A stretch of DNA of 64,000 bases from positions 10,805,087-10,869,086 of the forward strand of contig JARUPZ010000017.1 of assembly GCA_031213475.1 (NCBI GenBank), read 5' to 3'. Of this stretch, positions 39,001 to 49,000 are shown in pieces (position 1 is the stretch's first letter; every line of letters begins with the position of its first letter). A program made the translations under genes and the position numbers. The notes under the pieces were generated by a model, which was not told where the DNA came from, ran no database searches, and worked only from the letters and a program-made list of their open reading frames with translations. The stretch comes from Nereocystis luetkeana (Eukaryota; Sar; Phaeophyceae; Laminariales; Laminariaceae).

Positions 39001-40335
39001 GCTCCAGGAGTCCTCGTCAAGCCGCGACGCCGATACAAAAACTCCTAGATTGTTTTTCCCGGGGATGCCACGTGGACGGCTAGTACTGCCTGGTGTGAGG
39101 CAGAAGACACTACATTTGCGTGTGAAGCAATCTTGTGTAGGGTTAGGAGCACCCGCTGTCATTGTGACTGTACCCCTGTCCTGTCCTATCCTGTCCTATT
39201 AATATTATATTAATATTATATTAATAGAGTCCAGCTGCGCGATTTAACGACAAACTTCTGTCTGTTCGGTTTGCTCCTAGGTTGGTTGCCTGGAATTTCG
39301 ATCAGACACAAACCCCTAAACACAGCATGGAATGTAACGAACGACCACGAACAATCTCGCTCCATTCCGGTCGGTCGAACAAGGTTAAGACACGCCCTCA
39401 TAAATCTCAGCCGAATACTGACGGTGCACAACTGCTCCACACCGGAAACAGGGTTATCCGCACAATTACAGCAATACTGCTGTACTGCCACGATTTGAGT
39501 CCCCTGTTGCCAATGCGACGACAGAGCGGGACAGGGCACCTACAAGCATCACGCGACAGTTGATATTAATAGTACCATTTAAGAAGCAGAAATATGGTTG
39601 AGGCTTGACTTCTTATTTGAGAATGGGTGCGTTCTGCACTATAAAGGTATAAATAATACTCTTGGAATTCTTACTTCCGTGTAAACCTCTGCCTGCCTAT
39701 CTTACTGCTCATTTTCTTATAAGGGGTCATGTGTTGGTGTTGTGTTACAGCACTATTAAATATAGTAGTGTTCTCGAGAGGATAGAGATCGACACTCGCA
39801 AAATGCTGCAGGTTGGACGAGCAAGCATCCAGTCAGAGAGATCAACGCACAAAGCAGATCAAGCAACGCACAAACAATAGGGTGGAAAAACCGTGTTGTC
39901 GCAAGAAAGCGTTAGATGTCATAGGTGTGGTGTTGCACTCCCGCTCTTTGCACTGCCAGGTATTTAATATTAATAGACAGAACACCAGCGGCCTCGGGCT
40001 CTGAAACCCTTAGTTGAAACAGAGAGCTGCGGTACTGCCCCAGACAGTTTCTTGCTGAGCCGCATCGCAGCATCGATCGCGGCAGTGTTTTATAAAATTA
40101 GGAAATACGTCAGCTGCGAGTTCGACTGATTTCGTATACCAGGTACGAGTATACAATTTTAGTAGTTGATACTCATGTAAGATGCCGCAGACGAGATTGC
40201 TGTTCGTTGCTGCAAGTACGTTCACCTGTCGATCCCAGCTAAACCCAGAGCGCGGAAGCCCTCGCTCGGTCTCAGCAGATGCACCAGCAAGGCAATCGAT
40301 GCCAAGGCCCGAATATTTACCCCCATATTTCCCAT
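17823..40335 (-). CDS. plastid phytyl ester synthase / DGAT-like acyltransferase, 13 exons
   Basis: I joined 13 exons with GT-AG borders and matching phases: 40226-40335, 36512-37162, 34117-34276, 32499-32708, 29995-30243, 28871-29013, 26732-26878, 25196-25412, 23790-23893, 20641-20748, 20078-20172, 18847-18995, 17823-18125 (2646 nt, 881 residues). Order: signal peptide; Gln/Thr-rich linker; alpha/beta-hydrolase with LPGIEG (172-177), nucleophile elbow GESFGG (Ser241), VNPATSF, GSADRLLPS (Asp388) and GHGHAPL (His417); then an acyltransferase domain with VSPVFFST, VGNHQLMALD (His544, Asp550), GLAHPVVF, FGAVPVSPRN, LLFPGG (653-656), GEEYKLFWPE and VRFGEPV. This is the esterase/lipase/thioesterase (PES/ELT) architecture. 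In plants these plastid enzymes esterify phytol or diacylglycerol with fatty acids released from galactolipids. All catalytic motifs are intact. Length is somewhat above the plant proteins (about 700). Substrate is inferred. Confidence 0.92.
19380..19535 (-). pseudogene. relic copy of exon 11 of the phytyl ester synthase gene
   Basis: On the minus strand the peptide EMVLDGDRLFGVPD matches exon 11 (EMVLDGDQLLEVPY), and after about 60 inserted bases the nucleotides again match its 3' half. The TAG acceptor has become TGG, and the GT of the donor is changed to GA. It cannot be spliced as an exon. It lies within intron 11, about 0.65 kb downstream of the live exon. Confidence 0.7.
19630..19905. 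repeat. tandem repeat of about 45-52 bp in intron 11
   Basis: About six units containing TGTGGAACATTCCCAGAACG preceded by a CATGATYTGTCCGATG-like block. The earliest units read TGGGGAGAATTTTC instead. Another short array (AGGATRRATAAAAGGTATAC, about 19985-20070) follows, next to the exon 11 donor. Confidence 0.75.
20280..20610. repeat. imperfect CTG/TAC trinucleotide tract filling intron 10
   Basis: Almost the whole 468-bp intron 10 is made of CTG, CTA, TAC and ACT triplets. Open frames in both strands here encode only Leu/Thr runs and are repeat artefacts. Confidence 0.75.
20858..20904. repeat. interstitial telomere-type tract
   Basis: Seven or so TTAGGG/TAAGGG units in intron 9, the longest uninterrupted tract in the window. 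Similar tracts of 2-4 units lie at about 19125-19148, 23527-23549, 25788-25811, 34780-34804, 35584-35606, 49417-49436, 59098-59116, 60137-60153 and 63470-63507. Confidence 0.9.
21880..21967 (-). repeat. poly-G-headed dispersed element, copy E (interrupted)
   Basis: Minus-strand match to the core of the family (CATGCATGG...CCGGGACG...). It is cut at TGA 21965-21967 by the MITE that follows, so this element is older than that insertion. Confidence 0.65.
21968..22404. mobile_element. 437-bp TIR MITE, copy 1
   Basis: Begins GGGTGTGTCTTAACCCCC and ends with the inverted form (GGGGGTTAAGACACGCCC): about 18 bp of TIR with one mismatch. TGA is duplicated directly outside both ends (21965-21967, 22405-22407). 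The interior has no transposase, but the whole length matches the copy at 32060-32494. A subterminal pair GGAACGGAACGA / TCGTTCCGTTCC could form a hairpin near the right end. A 3-bp TNA duplication with GGG-starting ends fits a PIF/Harbinger-like non-autonomous element; this is inference. Confidence 0.88.
22565..22790 (+). repeat. GATCT-rich dispersed repeat
   Basis: Contains TGATCTGTATGATCTAGCTC, GCCGGGTAGGAGCCGTGTAA and ATGTGTCCGACGTGTG. Related copies lie at about 19556-19627 (minus), 26570-26700 (minus), 31775-31985 (minus), 32810-33020 (plus), 46545-46790 (plus), 51180-51440 (plus) and 63230-63440 (plus). No TIR, tail or ORF was found, so its class is unknown. Confidence 0.65.
23330..23450 (+). 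mobile_element. diverged LINE 3' end
   Basis: GTTCTTCCGCTACTATTCTTGGAGCCTGTGCTACGACCGCGGACT parallels the 3' UTR of the LINE at 2880-2940 with many substitutions and also ends in an AAC-rich tail. Short, older copy in intron 9. Confidence 0.6.
24387..24617 (+). mobile_element. 5'-truncated LINE copy with target-site duplication
   Basis: The last 205 bp are nearly identical to 2753-2957 of the LINE and end in a pure AAC tail of about eight units. ACATAGAGA is repeated on both sides (24378-24386 and 24618-24626). This is a typical target-primed reverse transcription product, and a recent one judging by the high identity and clean tail. It lies in intron 8 in the antisense orientation to the gene. 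Confidence 0.85.
27256..27470 (+). repeat. poly-G-headed dispersed element, copy C (partial)
   Basis: Matches the core of copies at 29178 and 60533 (ATCATAGATCCTCGCATCCC ... CCAAGCGCGAAGCGCCG ... GCATCCTRCTA). The G-run at the head and the distal part are missing. Confidence 0.7.
28518..28790 (-). pseudogene. two relic tandem copies of exon 6 of the phytyl ester synthase gene
   Basis: Blocks at about 28518-28600 and 28680-28775 match the live exon 6 (28871-29013) around GCACSTCTTGAGAAGGAA and GACGAAG. The intronic spacer (YATTGGTTAAACTTYCAGGTCGAACCTACT) is also repeated at about 28640 and 28815, giving a unit of about 175 bp. The relics have indels and cannot encode the exon. Confidence 0.7.
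29022..29163. repeat. GGCGACAGA minisatellite abutting the exon 6 acceptor
   Basis: About 14 units of GGCGACAGA and variants. On the transcribed (minus) strand it reads as CCTCTGTCG repeats, pyrimidine-rich, ending only a few bases before the CAG acceptor at 29014-29016. It therefore forms most of the polypyrimidine tract of that splice site. Confidence 0.85.
29178..29700 (+). repeat. poly-G-headed dispersed element, copy A
   Basis: Starts with a G-run, then TACTCGATACCATGCATGGC, a conserved block to GCATCCTACTAAGAACC, ACTACGTGATACGATCA, an A-run and CTAGCTCACGCAGCGAGAGG, and ends near a second G-rich tract. Nearly the same layout occurs at 60533-61125. No long ORF; probably a non-autonomous element or SINE-like sequence, but no TIR, TSD or clear Pol III boxes were found. 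Confidence 0.7.
30244..32056. other. intron 4 of the phytyl ester synthase gene, mostly unique sequence
   Basis: No exon-like coding is seen here. It contains one GATCT-rich repeat copy (about 31775-31985, minus orientation). Confidence 0.6.
32060..32494. mobile_element. 435-bp TIR MITE, copy 2, at a splice donor
   Basis: Same ends as copy 1 (GGGTGTGTCTTAACCCCC and its inverse), flanked by TCA on both sides (32057-32059, 32495-32497). On the gene strand the exon 4 donor is GT at 32498-32497. The duplicated trinucleotide is part of the donor, and the MITE begins at intron position +5. The empty site, deduced from the other flank, would read GTGAGC; with the element it reads GTGAGG, so the donor survived. 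Confidence 0.88.
36334..36446 (-). repeat. poly-G-headed dispersed element, copy D (5' part)
   Basis: Minus-strand copy of the head of the family: a run of 14 or so C on the plus strand, then GCATGAC-type core TCATGCATGGCATGAG and CCGGCATTGCAGGGATGC. Only the first 110 bp are present, in intron 2. Confidence 0.65.
37163..40225. other. intron 1 of the phytyl ester synthase gene
   Basis: Apart from an 83-bp segment tandemly duplicated at 37574-37738 (AAGAGAGGACGCRCATATT...) and a solo MITE end at about 39330-39397, I see no coding or RNA feature. Confidence 0.55.
39330..39397 (+). mobile_element. fragment of the TIR MITE, right end only
   Basis: ACGAACGACCACGAACA...GGTTAAGACACGCCC matches the last 70 bp of the two full copies and is followed by TCA. 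No left end with GGGTGTGTC is visible upstream, so this is a truncated or related older copy. Confidence 0.65.
40226..40335 (-). CDS. exon 1 of the phytyl ester synthase gene: plastid-targeting presequence
   Basis: Starts at the second in-frame Met of a longer ORF (the first is at 40410), because the sequence from here gives a compact signal peptide: hydrophobic stretch ALASIALLVHLL followed by RPSEG and a Phe. A Phe at the predicted cleavage point is the hallmark of ochrophyte plastid import presequences. The exon ends in a GTGAAC donor with two bases of an Arg codon. The acceptor at 37163-37164 supplies the third base in the right frame and leads into an Ala/Arg/Pro-rich transit-like stretch. 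The junction is 3 kb long and supported only by phase and targeting logic, so it is less certain than the other exons. Confidence 0.7.
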
Positions 40336-40410
40336 CCCTCGCGCTCCGCTGGTGCTGAAATCAAGCACAGAGTGCTTGCGGTGCCTGGTGAGGTGGGGGG
40401 GGGCAGCCAT

Positions 40411-43400
40411 GCAGCGTCAGGCGCCTCGAAACGCGGCGGGATTAGGCTATCTCAGTTTTAATGAACAAAAACGCCATAGAGTATAGCTGAAAACCCTTGA
40501 AATTCCACCGCACCCAACTGCCACACTGCCACCAGCCCACAGGCAACAGGCAACAGGCAACAACTACCTCTCCCTCTAGCCTCTACGTGGCCTCAAGCCA
40601 AGTAGTCAGAAGTCAAGCGACCAACGCGTATAGTAGTATCCGAGTATATGCCAAGGGGGTGCTGCAGGAAACCGTGAAACGTGTCACTCATCTCGGCTGG
40701 AGCTGTGTGTGTCCGTGTGTCCAACGCATCTTCGTATCGCTGTCTGTCTGCGCAAGCAAGTCTTGTGTGTTTGTTCGCTGCGTGCGGCGTGGGTGTCTGT
40801 TAACTGTGCGTCACAGCAGTATGTCTTATAGATCATGCATTTATGAACCACTTGCCCATCGGAGGCCGCCTCGGGCTGAGCGCCAATGCTCAGCATGCGC
40901 GGGCCACGACTTGGCGCCGTATGAGATCACTACAACTGTAGTAGCACTGCTTGCTGTGGTTGTGACACCCAGCCCCTTTACGCACCCTTCACGTATGTAC
41001 CTGTATGTAGCCCTGGTATATTATACCTGGTATGGGATCAAGGCGGGGCTGAAACGCTCTGGATCGCCAGATCGTGTAGATAGATAAAACCATACCCTAA
41101 GCAAACACATCACCAAAAGTCCAATAACAAGGCCAGGCGCTGAATTGCACCATGTATCCCTAGTCCATAGAAGTCAGCGCTGACTAATCGACAAGTGATT
41201 TACCGTGTATATCTAACCTCATGGTACCGTTCAGGTGCGCTGATGTCCCAGAGGATACTGTGCCATCTGTGCGGCGGTGTGTCGAGGCGGTAAGTGAGCT
41301 ACCGGGAGGTAGGTTCGCCAAACTAAACGCAAATCCCCCTTACCCACGGTAAGCCTTACAATGCATACATTCCTAGTATCATACGTGACCGTTTTACTCC
41401 GTCTTCGAGACTTACCGGACTGACACTGCTGTGACTGACACTCTATCTAGAATGGGTCTCTTTTATTAAAATTCCACCCTTCCTTCCTTGTATGCGTCAT
41501 ATGGTAAATCTTACGAGTACTAACCGTAACCTCACCCGATAGGGTTCGTATTCAATCCTCACAAGGGCAAAATATTTACTACTAAACTTGTCCACAAGAA
41601 GAAAAAAAACTTCTGCGCCGCCTGCGCCATACAGCTGCGTCACACTATATATGTTGCACACACCCAGACATCTCTTAAAATCAATACAAACCCTGCTTCA
41701 TGCTCCCAGCTTATCCTGAGAAGTCTAACGTGCCTGCAAGCGCTTCCTCCCGTGAGTCACACACAGCGCCCGTGGCTGTTTCTGCATCTTCTCTACTTTA
41801 CGTTATGTAAATTTGAGGAACAACCGTCACTTGCCACAGCGCTTGTGTCGATAGCAGACAGGGCTGGAAGTCTTGTCCCACTTGTGTGTGGCTGCGAGAG
41901 GGTGGCTGAGAGCCATGCTGACGCTCTGTGTGTGAGCTGTTCTGTTGTGTGCGAGCTGCGATCGTGCGTGCGCGAGTCTGCTGTGATTTTCAATTTTAAC
42001 TTTGCTGTAATTCCGCCGCAGAAAAACTGTTTCGTTTGTTTCGCCAGTCTAAAAGTTACATGACATGCGGAGGACATGCTTTGTTTGGGAAAATGGTGTC
42101 CAGTCACCTTGATAGTTGAATGTGCAAACGCGCTGTGATTGGCTGATTACGACGATATGCGCAACTCCGTTCAACTATATTCGTCATTCAGGGTTAGGGT
42201 TAAACTGCATTGAAAAGTTATGGCGTGGCGAACGAAGATGACTTTCTTGCAACGCCCAGCTCGTAGATGCATCATATATATTATTATTATTCCTCTTGCC
42301 ATCTGACAATGTGCAGCATGATCTTCAACATAGATCACTCATAACTTTCCCGAAAGAAGAAAACCTCGGAAACAAAAGGGAACCCATGCACCAAGTCTAC
42401 CTCCCTTCCTATATCAAAATTACGAGTTCTATGTAGCACGTATATACAAGTGGCCGGGACCACCTCCTTGCACAATGTGGGCGAAAATCATTTTTTGTGG
42501 GGGTTGAGCAATCAAGCACACTATGAATATTGTTGTTGCCCTCGATGAAATGCATTCGAGCGCTGTTCTCAGTTTGCTTGTCATTTTTTTTTTAAGTCGT
42601 AGTTAGTTGGAGTTGCTGCGAGTGAGGAGAGAGATCAGTTGGCACCGGCACAGACGGCACCCCAGCAGGCGAGGTTTGGCTCTCAGACTGAACGTCTGTT
42701 AATTTTCCCTTGGAAAATCAAGAACAAAAGGCTCGCGCTTCGCGCTCGCGCGCCTCATTGGTGACTACGGATACTATATCACGGGACAGAGTGGTATGCC
42801 AGTACAACAGTACAATACCATGGCGGGAGCAGGACGCCCCACCCCCCAACAGCCATCAATCGGCTGTGGGTTGCCTGGTCTATACGGCGGTAATGTATAC
42901 GGGAAAGCACGCCTGCCGATATCTGTATATCGCAGAATGTCTCCTCCCGCCTCTAAGAAAAGCCCACGGCTCACGGCTCCGGTTCCGAGCGACGATGGAA
43001 GCCGGAAGCCTGCCCGTCCCTACGTACGGAAAGACAAACTCCTTATACGAAACATGCGATCACAACGTCATGTAGAGTCCAGGCGGTGGTGGATCAGCAG
43101 GTACAGCTTGCAAGAAATAATATTGAGCAGGTACATATTTATTTTCCGAAATCGGGGAGACGAAATTTACGACGGTAACAAACTGATCGACAGACGATTA
43201 GAGACAGAACATACACGTCTGTACCACACAGAGCATTGGTAAGTAAAAGCAAGTTACGTTTCGTCTTGAAGTTGATGCGACTTAAATTTTTCGTGCTGCT
43301 AGTAGCACTCTTTCACAGCCTACTATTATTTTACTAGAAAAGTGGGAATGGCGAACGTGACAGATCTACGGTGACACACAGCATGCAGTGGTCTGCGGCG

Positions 43401-46036
43401 GGGTTTCTCGAAAGGTACTGCGCTTGTGCGCCCGACGGTTACAAAGTAATCAATACTATACTCGTGGTCGTACTATGACAATAGACACATTTAAGACAAC
43501 GATTTATAATATGTACCAGGGTATTCTTATTTGGGTAAGATTAGAGAAAAAAGCATCGATCGATTACACGATGCCAAAATACGACCACAGCGTCAATGTT
43601 TTTTCCCAAAATAAGGATGAAAATATTGGCGCTTTTCCGACCAACCACGTACAGTATACTCGTAATATTATTTGGTAGTAAGGTTTTTCTGGGCATCTTC
43701 TCATAGTGCGGCACATCGTACAGCACACAGCACAGCTCTATCGCAGCATGCAGCAGGAGCAGCCTCAGCTCTGCAGCAACAACGCACATGAGCAATCAAG
43801 CTCACTATTATTATTGGGCGTGCCGAATCGAAGCGTTGTCGGCATCTCGTTGTGGAGTTAGCTACCTGGTACGAGTACACTGTTACTTGTAGTGTCTCAG
43901 CAATGATATTATGACGCCCACAACGTATGTATGTGCAGGGGGGGGGTGGTCTCGGCCATAAGCGTAGCATACCCAGCTTGCATCAGTGTGTGTGCCGCAG
44001 CGACGGAAGAAAACTGTTTTATTGTTAACGCATTCACTCATATTCAGCACATACAGACCCCGACCAATGCACGGAGATGACCACTATACTAACAAACTCC
44101 GATGTGGCGTATCTGCGCTTGATATTGCACCGAGACCGGGTCACACCTAGGGGGTCCACGCTGCACCATACCTTCCGAGTACCCCACAACAAAAAACGGG
44201 AGAAAATTTCTCCTTGAGCTGCCCGAGCCCTCGCGGCCACGACCTTACCCCCAGCACCGTCCTAGCCCACGGGACTACGTCAACACTACACCACGTATCT
44301 ATCGTGTGAAATGCGCGATCTACATCAATCAGCTGCCCATCGACAGAAAAAAACGACACAAAATTGCGCTATAAAAAACTGCAAACAAATAGTGGTCTAC
44401 AACTGTGGTTAATAGGTAACAAAATACGCAAAATCGCGCTGAGAAGCTGCCAACATAACCCACATAATATGCCTTAACCCAGTTTAACCCATTATGGAAC
44501 TTGAGGTCGAAAAGAGACGAAAACAAATACGAAACGGCGGTGTCCGCCAAACGAAGCAGTCCAGCTCTGGGTGCAATGAGGGGTGACACATTTACTAGAG
44601 TACCCGGGCTGCACTGCAGGTAGACGCGTGCTAGGGTATATGGCACCAAATGTTCATGAGCCTCCTCAATTAACGAGCTCCAAACCTCTCCCGAAAGCAG
44701 GCCTTGAGAATCTACTGTAGGCAGGCTCAACCAGATGACAAATATAGGCGTAAAAACGACTCACACTGTGCTACACAAATGGGGTATGATAAGATAGTGG
44801 GTAGTTCCTCGGTAGAGGGACTCTGCCAGTGGCAAAGAGCTAGAAAGAGTTCGGTCACAAAGTGTTGACATCCCTTTCACATGAATAGCACGCCTGATCC
44901 TTACCCGAGGGGTGCAACCCCTAACCCCTAACCTCAGCAATGTGATACTCGTGCCCTGCACGCTCCCGTTGCTGTGGAGGGCCAGCCAACTACACGTAGT
45001 GATCAGAACCCACGATGGACCCTGAAAATGAGGAAGTATACCCCTAACCCTGTAACTTTACACACCACATTTGGTTCTGGACACCGTCGTATGCTTCCCT
45101 CGCAATAACCCGTTGATGAGGAGACCGATCGTCTCAATATGTTTTTGTTTGTCCTTCCCTGTGCTATGAAACTAGCACTGGACTGTTGACAACACCGTAG
45201 CACGCGCCTCCTGTGCGTTTGGTCGCTAGACTACAACCAAGCACCACATTGTCTCACAGTACATGCTGCGGTCACCATGTATCTAGTCAAGCTCCAACAG
45301 GATAAAACGAGCTCTACGAGTACATGCTGTGAAAGCCACAAGTATTCAATCGCCCGGACACGTGTCTTTCAGCGGTATGTTTACGTAGGGTATAAGAAGC
45401 ACACTCAGTACTCCGTTAAGAGGTACTCGGGTACGTCTCGGGGAATGACCAAAACAACCAGCTTTGGTACCTCTTACTACTTCCCCGGGTACCTCCCGGA
45501 GCATGACCAAATACAACCAGCTTTAGCACCCGGCCACGTGTCCGAGTATGACCAAAATAGGATTGGAACCCGGGTGCCTACCAGAGCATGACCAATGCAA
45601 CCAGGTTTGGGTACCCGGATAACCCAGAGTACACACTCTACACCACTATCCCTCTATATCAACTGACCAGCTTCTAACGCAGGCGGGTTCAAAGTAGAAA
45701 TAACCAAACACAAAACACACACAACGCAATTGGTCTAGCCGAAGAGCTCCACCAGACTAAAAATAACAACGATTGTCAACGTAAAACGGCAACCAAGTGG
45801 GTCATCTATTTCTACTGAAGTATCCCATTTGCCGCCGCTTAGAAACCCCCTCAGACACGCAACATACTACTGCCAAAAACACCCCTTCTACAACATGCCA
45901 AGCACTTGGGCCCGAAAAAAAGCGTGCGCAGCTGGAAAAACAACCTACCTGGTAGATTACTGCACCTACGGTTTTTGTGGGCAACTTACTTGGAATGATA
46001 GGTGTAGGGTCTTGTTTACAGTAGTAGCACAAACAC
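40411..46036. other. intergenic interval, no convincing gene
   Basis: Best minus-strand ORF is 44329-44730 (133 codons, containing EEAHEHLVPYTLARVYL), of ordinary protein-like composition but without recognisable homology or splice support; possibly an exon. A tandem repeat of about 55-60 bp (GAGCATGACCAAATACAACC and variants, three to four units) occupies 45430-45622. The rest shows nothing I can support. Confidence 0.45.
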
Positions 46037-49000
46037 TTAAGGCCTAGGGGGTCGGCCTTTGAGAGAGCTCGGCGCTTCTGACGGCCCGGAAGGGGAGGCG
46101 GCGGCTTTCACGGCAGGGCCCGTCCCTTGAGCGGTGGGGTACATGTCCTGCAACGATCACGGCAACGACGACAACAACAACAACAGGGTGGCTGAGTTGG
46201 TGAAGTGATATTTTCCGTGTATGGCGGCGCGTCACACGATAGACACACGGCATGTACTTCACATGTGGAAGTCTGATGAGCTTCAGCCGACATATTTACT
46301 AACCCGCCTGAGGATACACAAATATCCGATTAAAAAAAAACAATAAAACGCATGATAATGGTGGGAAACAAACGATCTGCAAGTGGTTCGTCTTGATGAG
46401 TTGGTGAAATGACACGGCAACAAAAAAAACGCATTGCGAGTAGTCGATGTTGCTGAGCCGGTGTTGCTGGGCTGATGTCCACGGTAGCACGGCGCTCCTT
46501 CGTCTTATCAAATCCTAAAACCAAGACTTTCTCACGTCGGACAGATCACGATCTATCTACTGTAGCTATCTACTGCATAGATCCTCTACGTCATCACCTG
46601 CCGTTGCAAAATGTTGTGCAGGATCTGTACAGTAAACATATCCAACCCCGGAAACCTGTTCTAGATCATGTAGGCTAAGCGCCCCCCCCCGGTCACATGA
46701 ACGAAGTCATACAGAATACGAATATATCTACTTTGAAACATCTAGATCATCAAGTGGGAATCGATGATCTGTATGATCTGTCCGAGGTGCTATTTTCTTC
46801 AAGTTCAACCACAACAACCAAGGCGTGGTTCACGTCCAGCCACGATCACGACGGGAAAAACGTTTGTGCGAGTATAGACACCGATGTTGAGTTCATGCTA
46901 CGATCACGGCGGCAGCAAAAGGCAGCAAAAAGGGTTGTGCGGGTAGGCCACGTTGCAAAGTTGGTGATTGCCGAAGCCCACGTATAAGGTGGCTATTCGA
47001 GGTAGGGCACACACGTCTTGTCACGATACCCGCAAGAAAAAATGAGAGTACAAGACTCGTACAAGCAGGCGGTGCTTTTGAGCCGCAACAATAAATACGT
47101 TGTATCATGCGCGTTCGCGGTGTTTGCTGAGCAGCAAGTTAGCACGGTTTACTACTGTGGCACAATAACGTGTTTTGTATTTCCCAAGCCCCTGTTCTCG
47201 TTGTGTGCCCGGTCCTTCTTGTGCAAAACCCACATGGCACATAAAACTCATGCCACGGGGTGTGTTACTTTGCGTGTCAACCCTTCTACAGTAGTACTGC
47301 GCTGTACGTAAACATATGTATGACTCTGCTTCCACGTCGTTTGTCCCTATAACGGGAGGGAGAACCTAAAGCGTTGCTCGTTTACACGGCCGCCTAACGT
47401 ATAGGAGATACGTAATGCCCGAATAGGTCATGCCCTACGGGGCACGCGCCATATAGGGCATGCCTTAATGCCTCAATAGGGCATTCCTTAATGTGGCATG
47501 CGTTACTGCTGAGCTAGGTGAAGCCGGAAGTCCTGCAGAAACGAGAAGCCGGATATCCAAGGCCTTCCAACCGAAAACATCGTATCCAATGTTTTCAAAC
47601 ACTTTCCACCCACGCACACAAGTTGACGACAGTCAAAACGTATCCACGAGCGAGAGATGTAGTGATGTAGTGACGGTTACCGTATCGTGTGGTATTGGTC
47701 CAATATTTCGCCCGCTACCGCACGACTGCACTGCAGTACGTACACGACAAGATATGAAAAGAAAATCCGACGTGATGGAAACCACTTTTTGACTCAACTT
47801 TTTCACGAAACAAAACAGCAAAAATCACGTTCTCAATACTGAAATTACTGCAGAGTTGGGGCACACCATGTCTCACATAATAACTTGAACGTGAGCCGTT
47901 TAGCACTGAACTCCCGTTGTGGGGACTAAGCAGTACGAAATAGAGTCGGATTGAGGCTACTGTACAGCGCAGAACTGAAAGGGTTAAGAAAAAAACTTGA
48001 CCACCTCAAGACCTCCACTTTTTGGAGGATACAGACTAGTTGGAGCAAGCGTGGGGATAAGTGTGGGATAACGTTTTCAGTCATAAAAGTGCTGTACCAT
48101 CTCTCACCTGGGGAGGGGTCATGCTAACGTACCACCCCCATTGAGGAGACCAGGTCCCCGCCCCGCTCCCGGGGGGCATCCCGACAGCCGCCCCTATGCC
48201 GCCTTCTCCAGACTGAGGCCTCGGGTGAGGGAGGAAAACCCCGCCGTCATCTACTGTAAGCGGCAAGGAAAGCCAGAGCCGAAACGTAACCCACATGAGG
48301 TTATAGCAGCATGCCCGACAAGATGCAAAAATGTAACCGGCATTAGCTAAAAGTGTAACTGATACATACGAGGTGAATATCGAAACGTCTGAGAGGGAAG
48401 ACAGGCGAAACAGAACCGGCGTGGGGAAAACGCCGCCAAAAACAGCAGAAGGGCGAAACCGAGTAACCGACACGAGAAAAACTAAGCCGACATGAGGTAC
48501 GTACGCAACACGTAGCCGATATGAGATAGGAAGAACATGACAGAGACCAGGTTAAAAACGTAACCGGCATTCGGTAGAAACGTAATCGGCATAAGGAAAA
48601 AACGCAACGGACACGGACATTAGGGAAACACGTAGCGGACTTAAGGGGAAAACCCAACCGACAAGGGTTAGGGTTACCCTAACCCTAACCAACAGGTAAA
48701 GACGTAGCCGACGCGAGGGAAAAAAAACGTCATCATAAAAAAACGTAACCCAAATAAGGTCAAGACGTGACCGACGTATCAGTAAGATTTCGAAACAATC
48801 GAAAAAGGGGTGCTACGATGGTGGTACGAGTAGCCCATTTCGGCCAATACACTATGACTGGCTGGCTCTTCAAGGGCAGGGCACTGATAGCACTGACAGC
48901 ACTGCGGAACTACAGTATGAACACTTGTTGGAATACATATAGCTTTTTACGAACGAGATATTCGTGAATTACTGGTACCTATTGGTAGCATGAATAGGTC

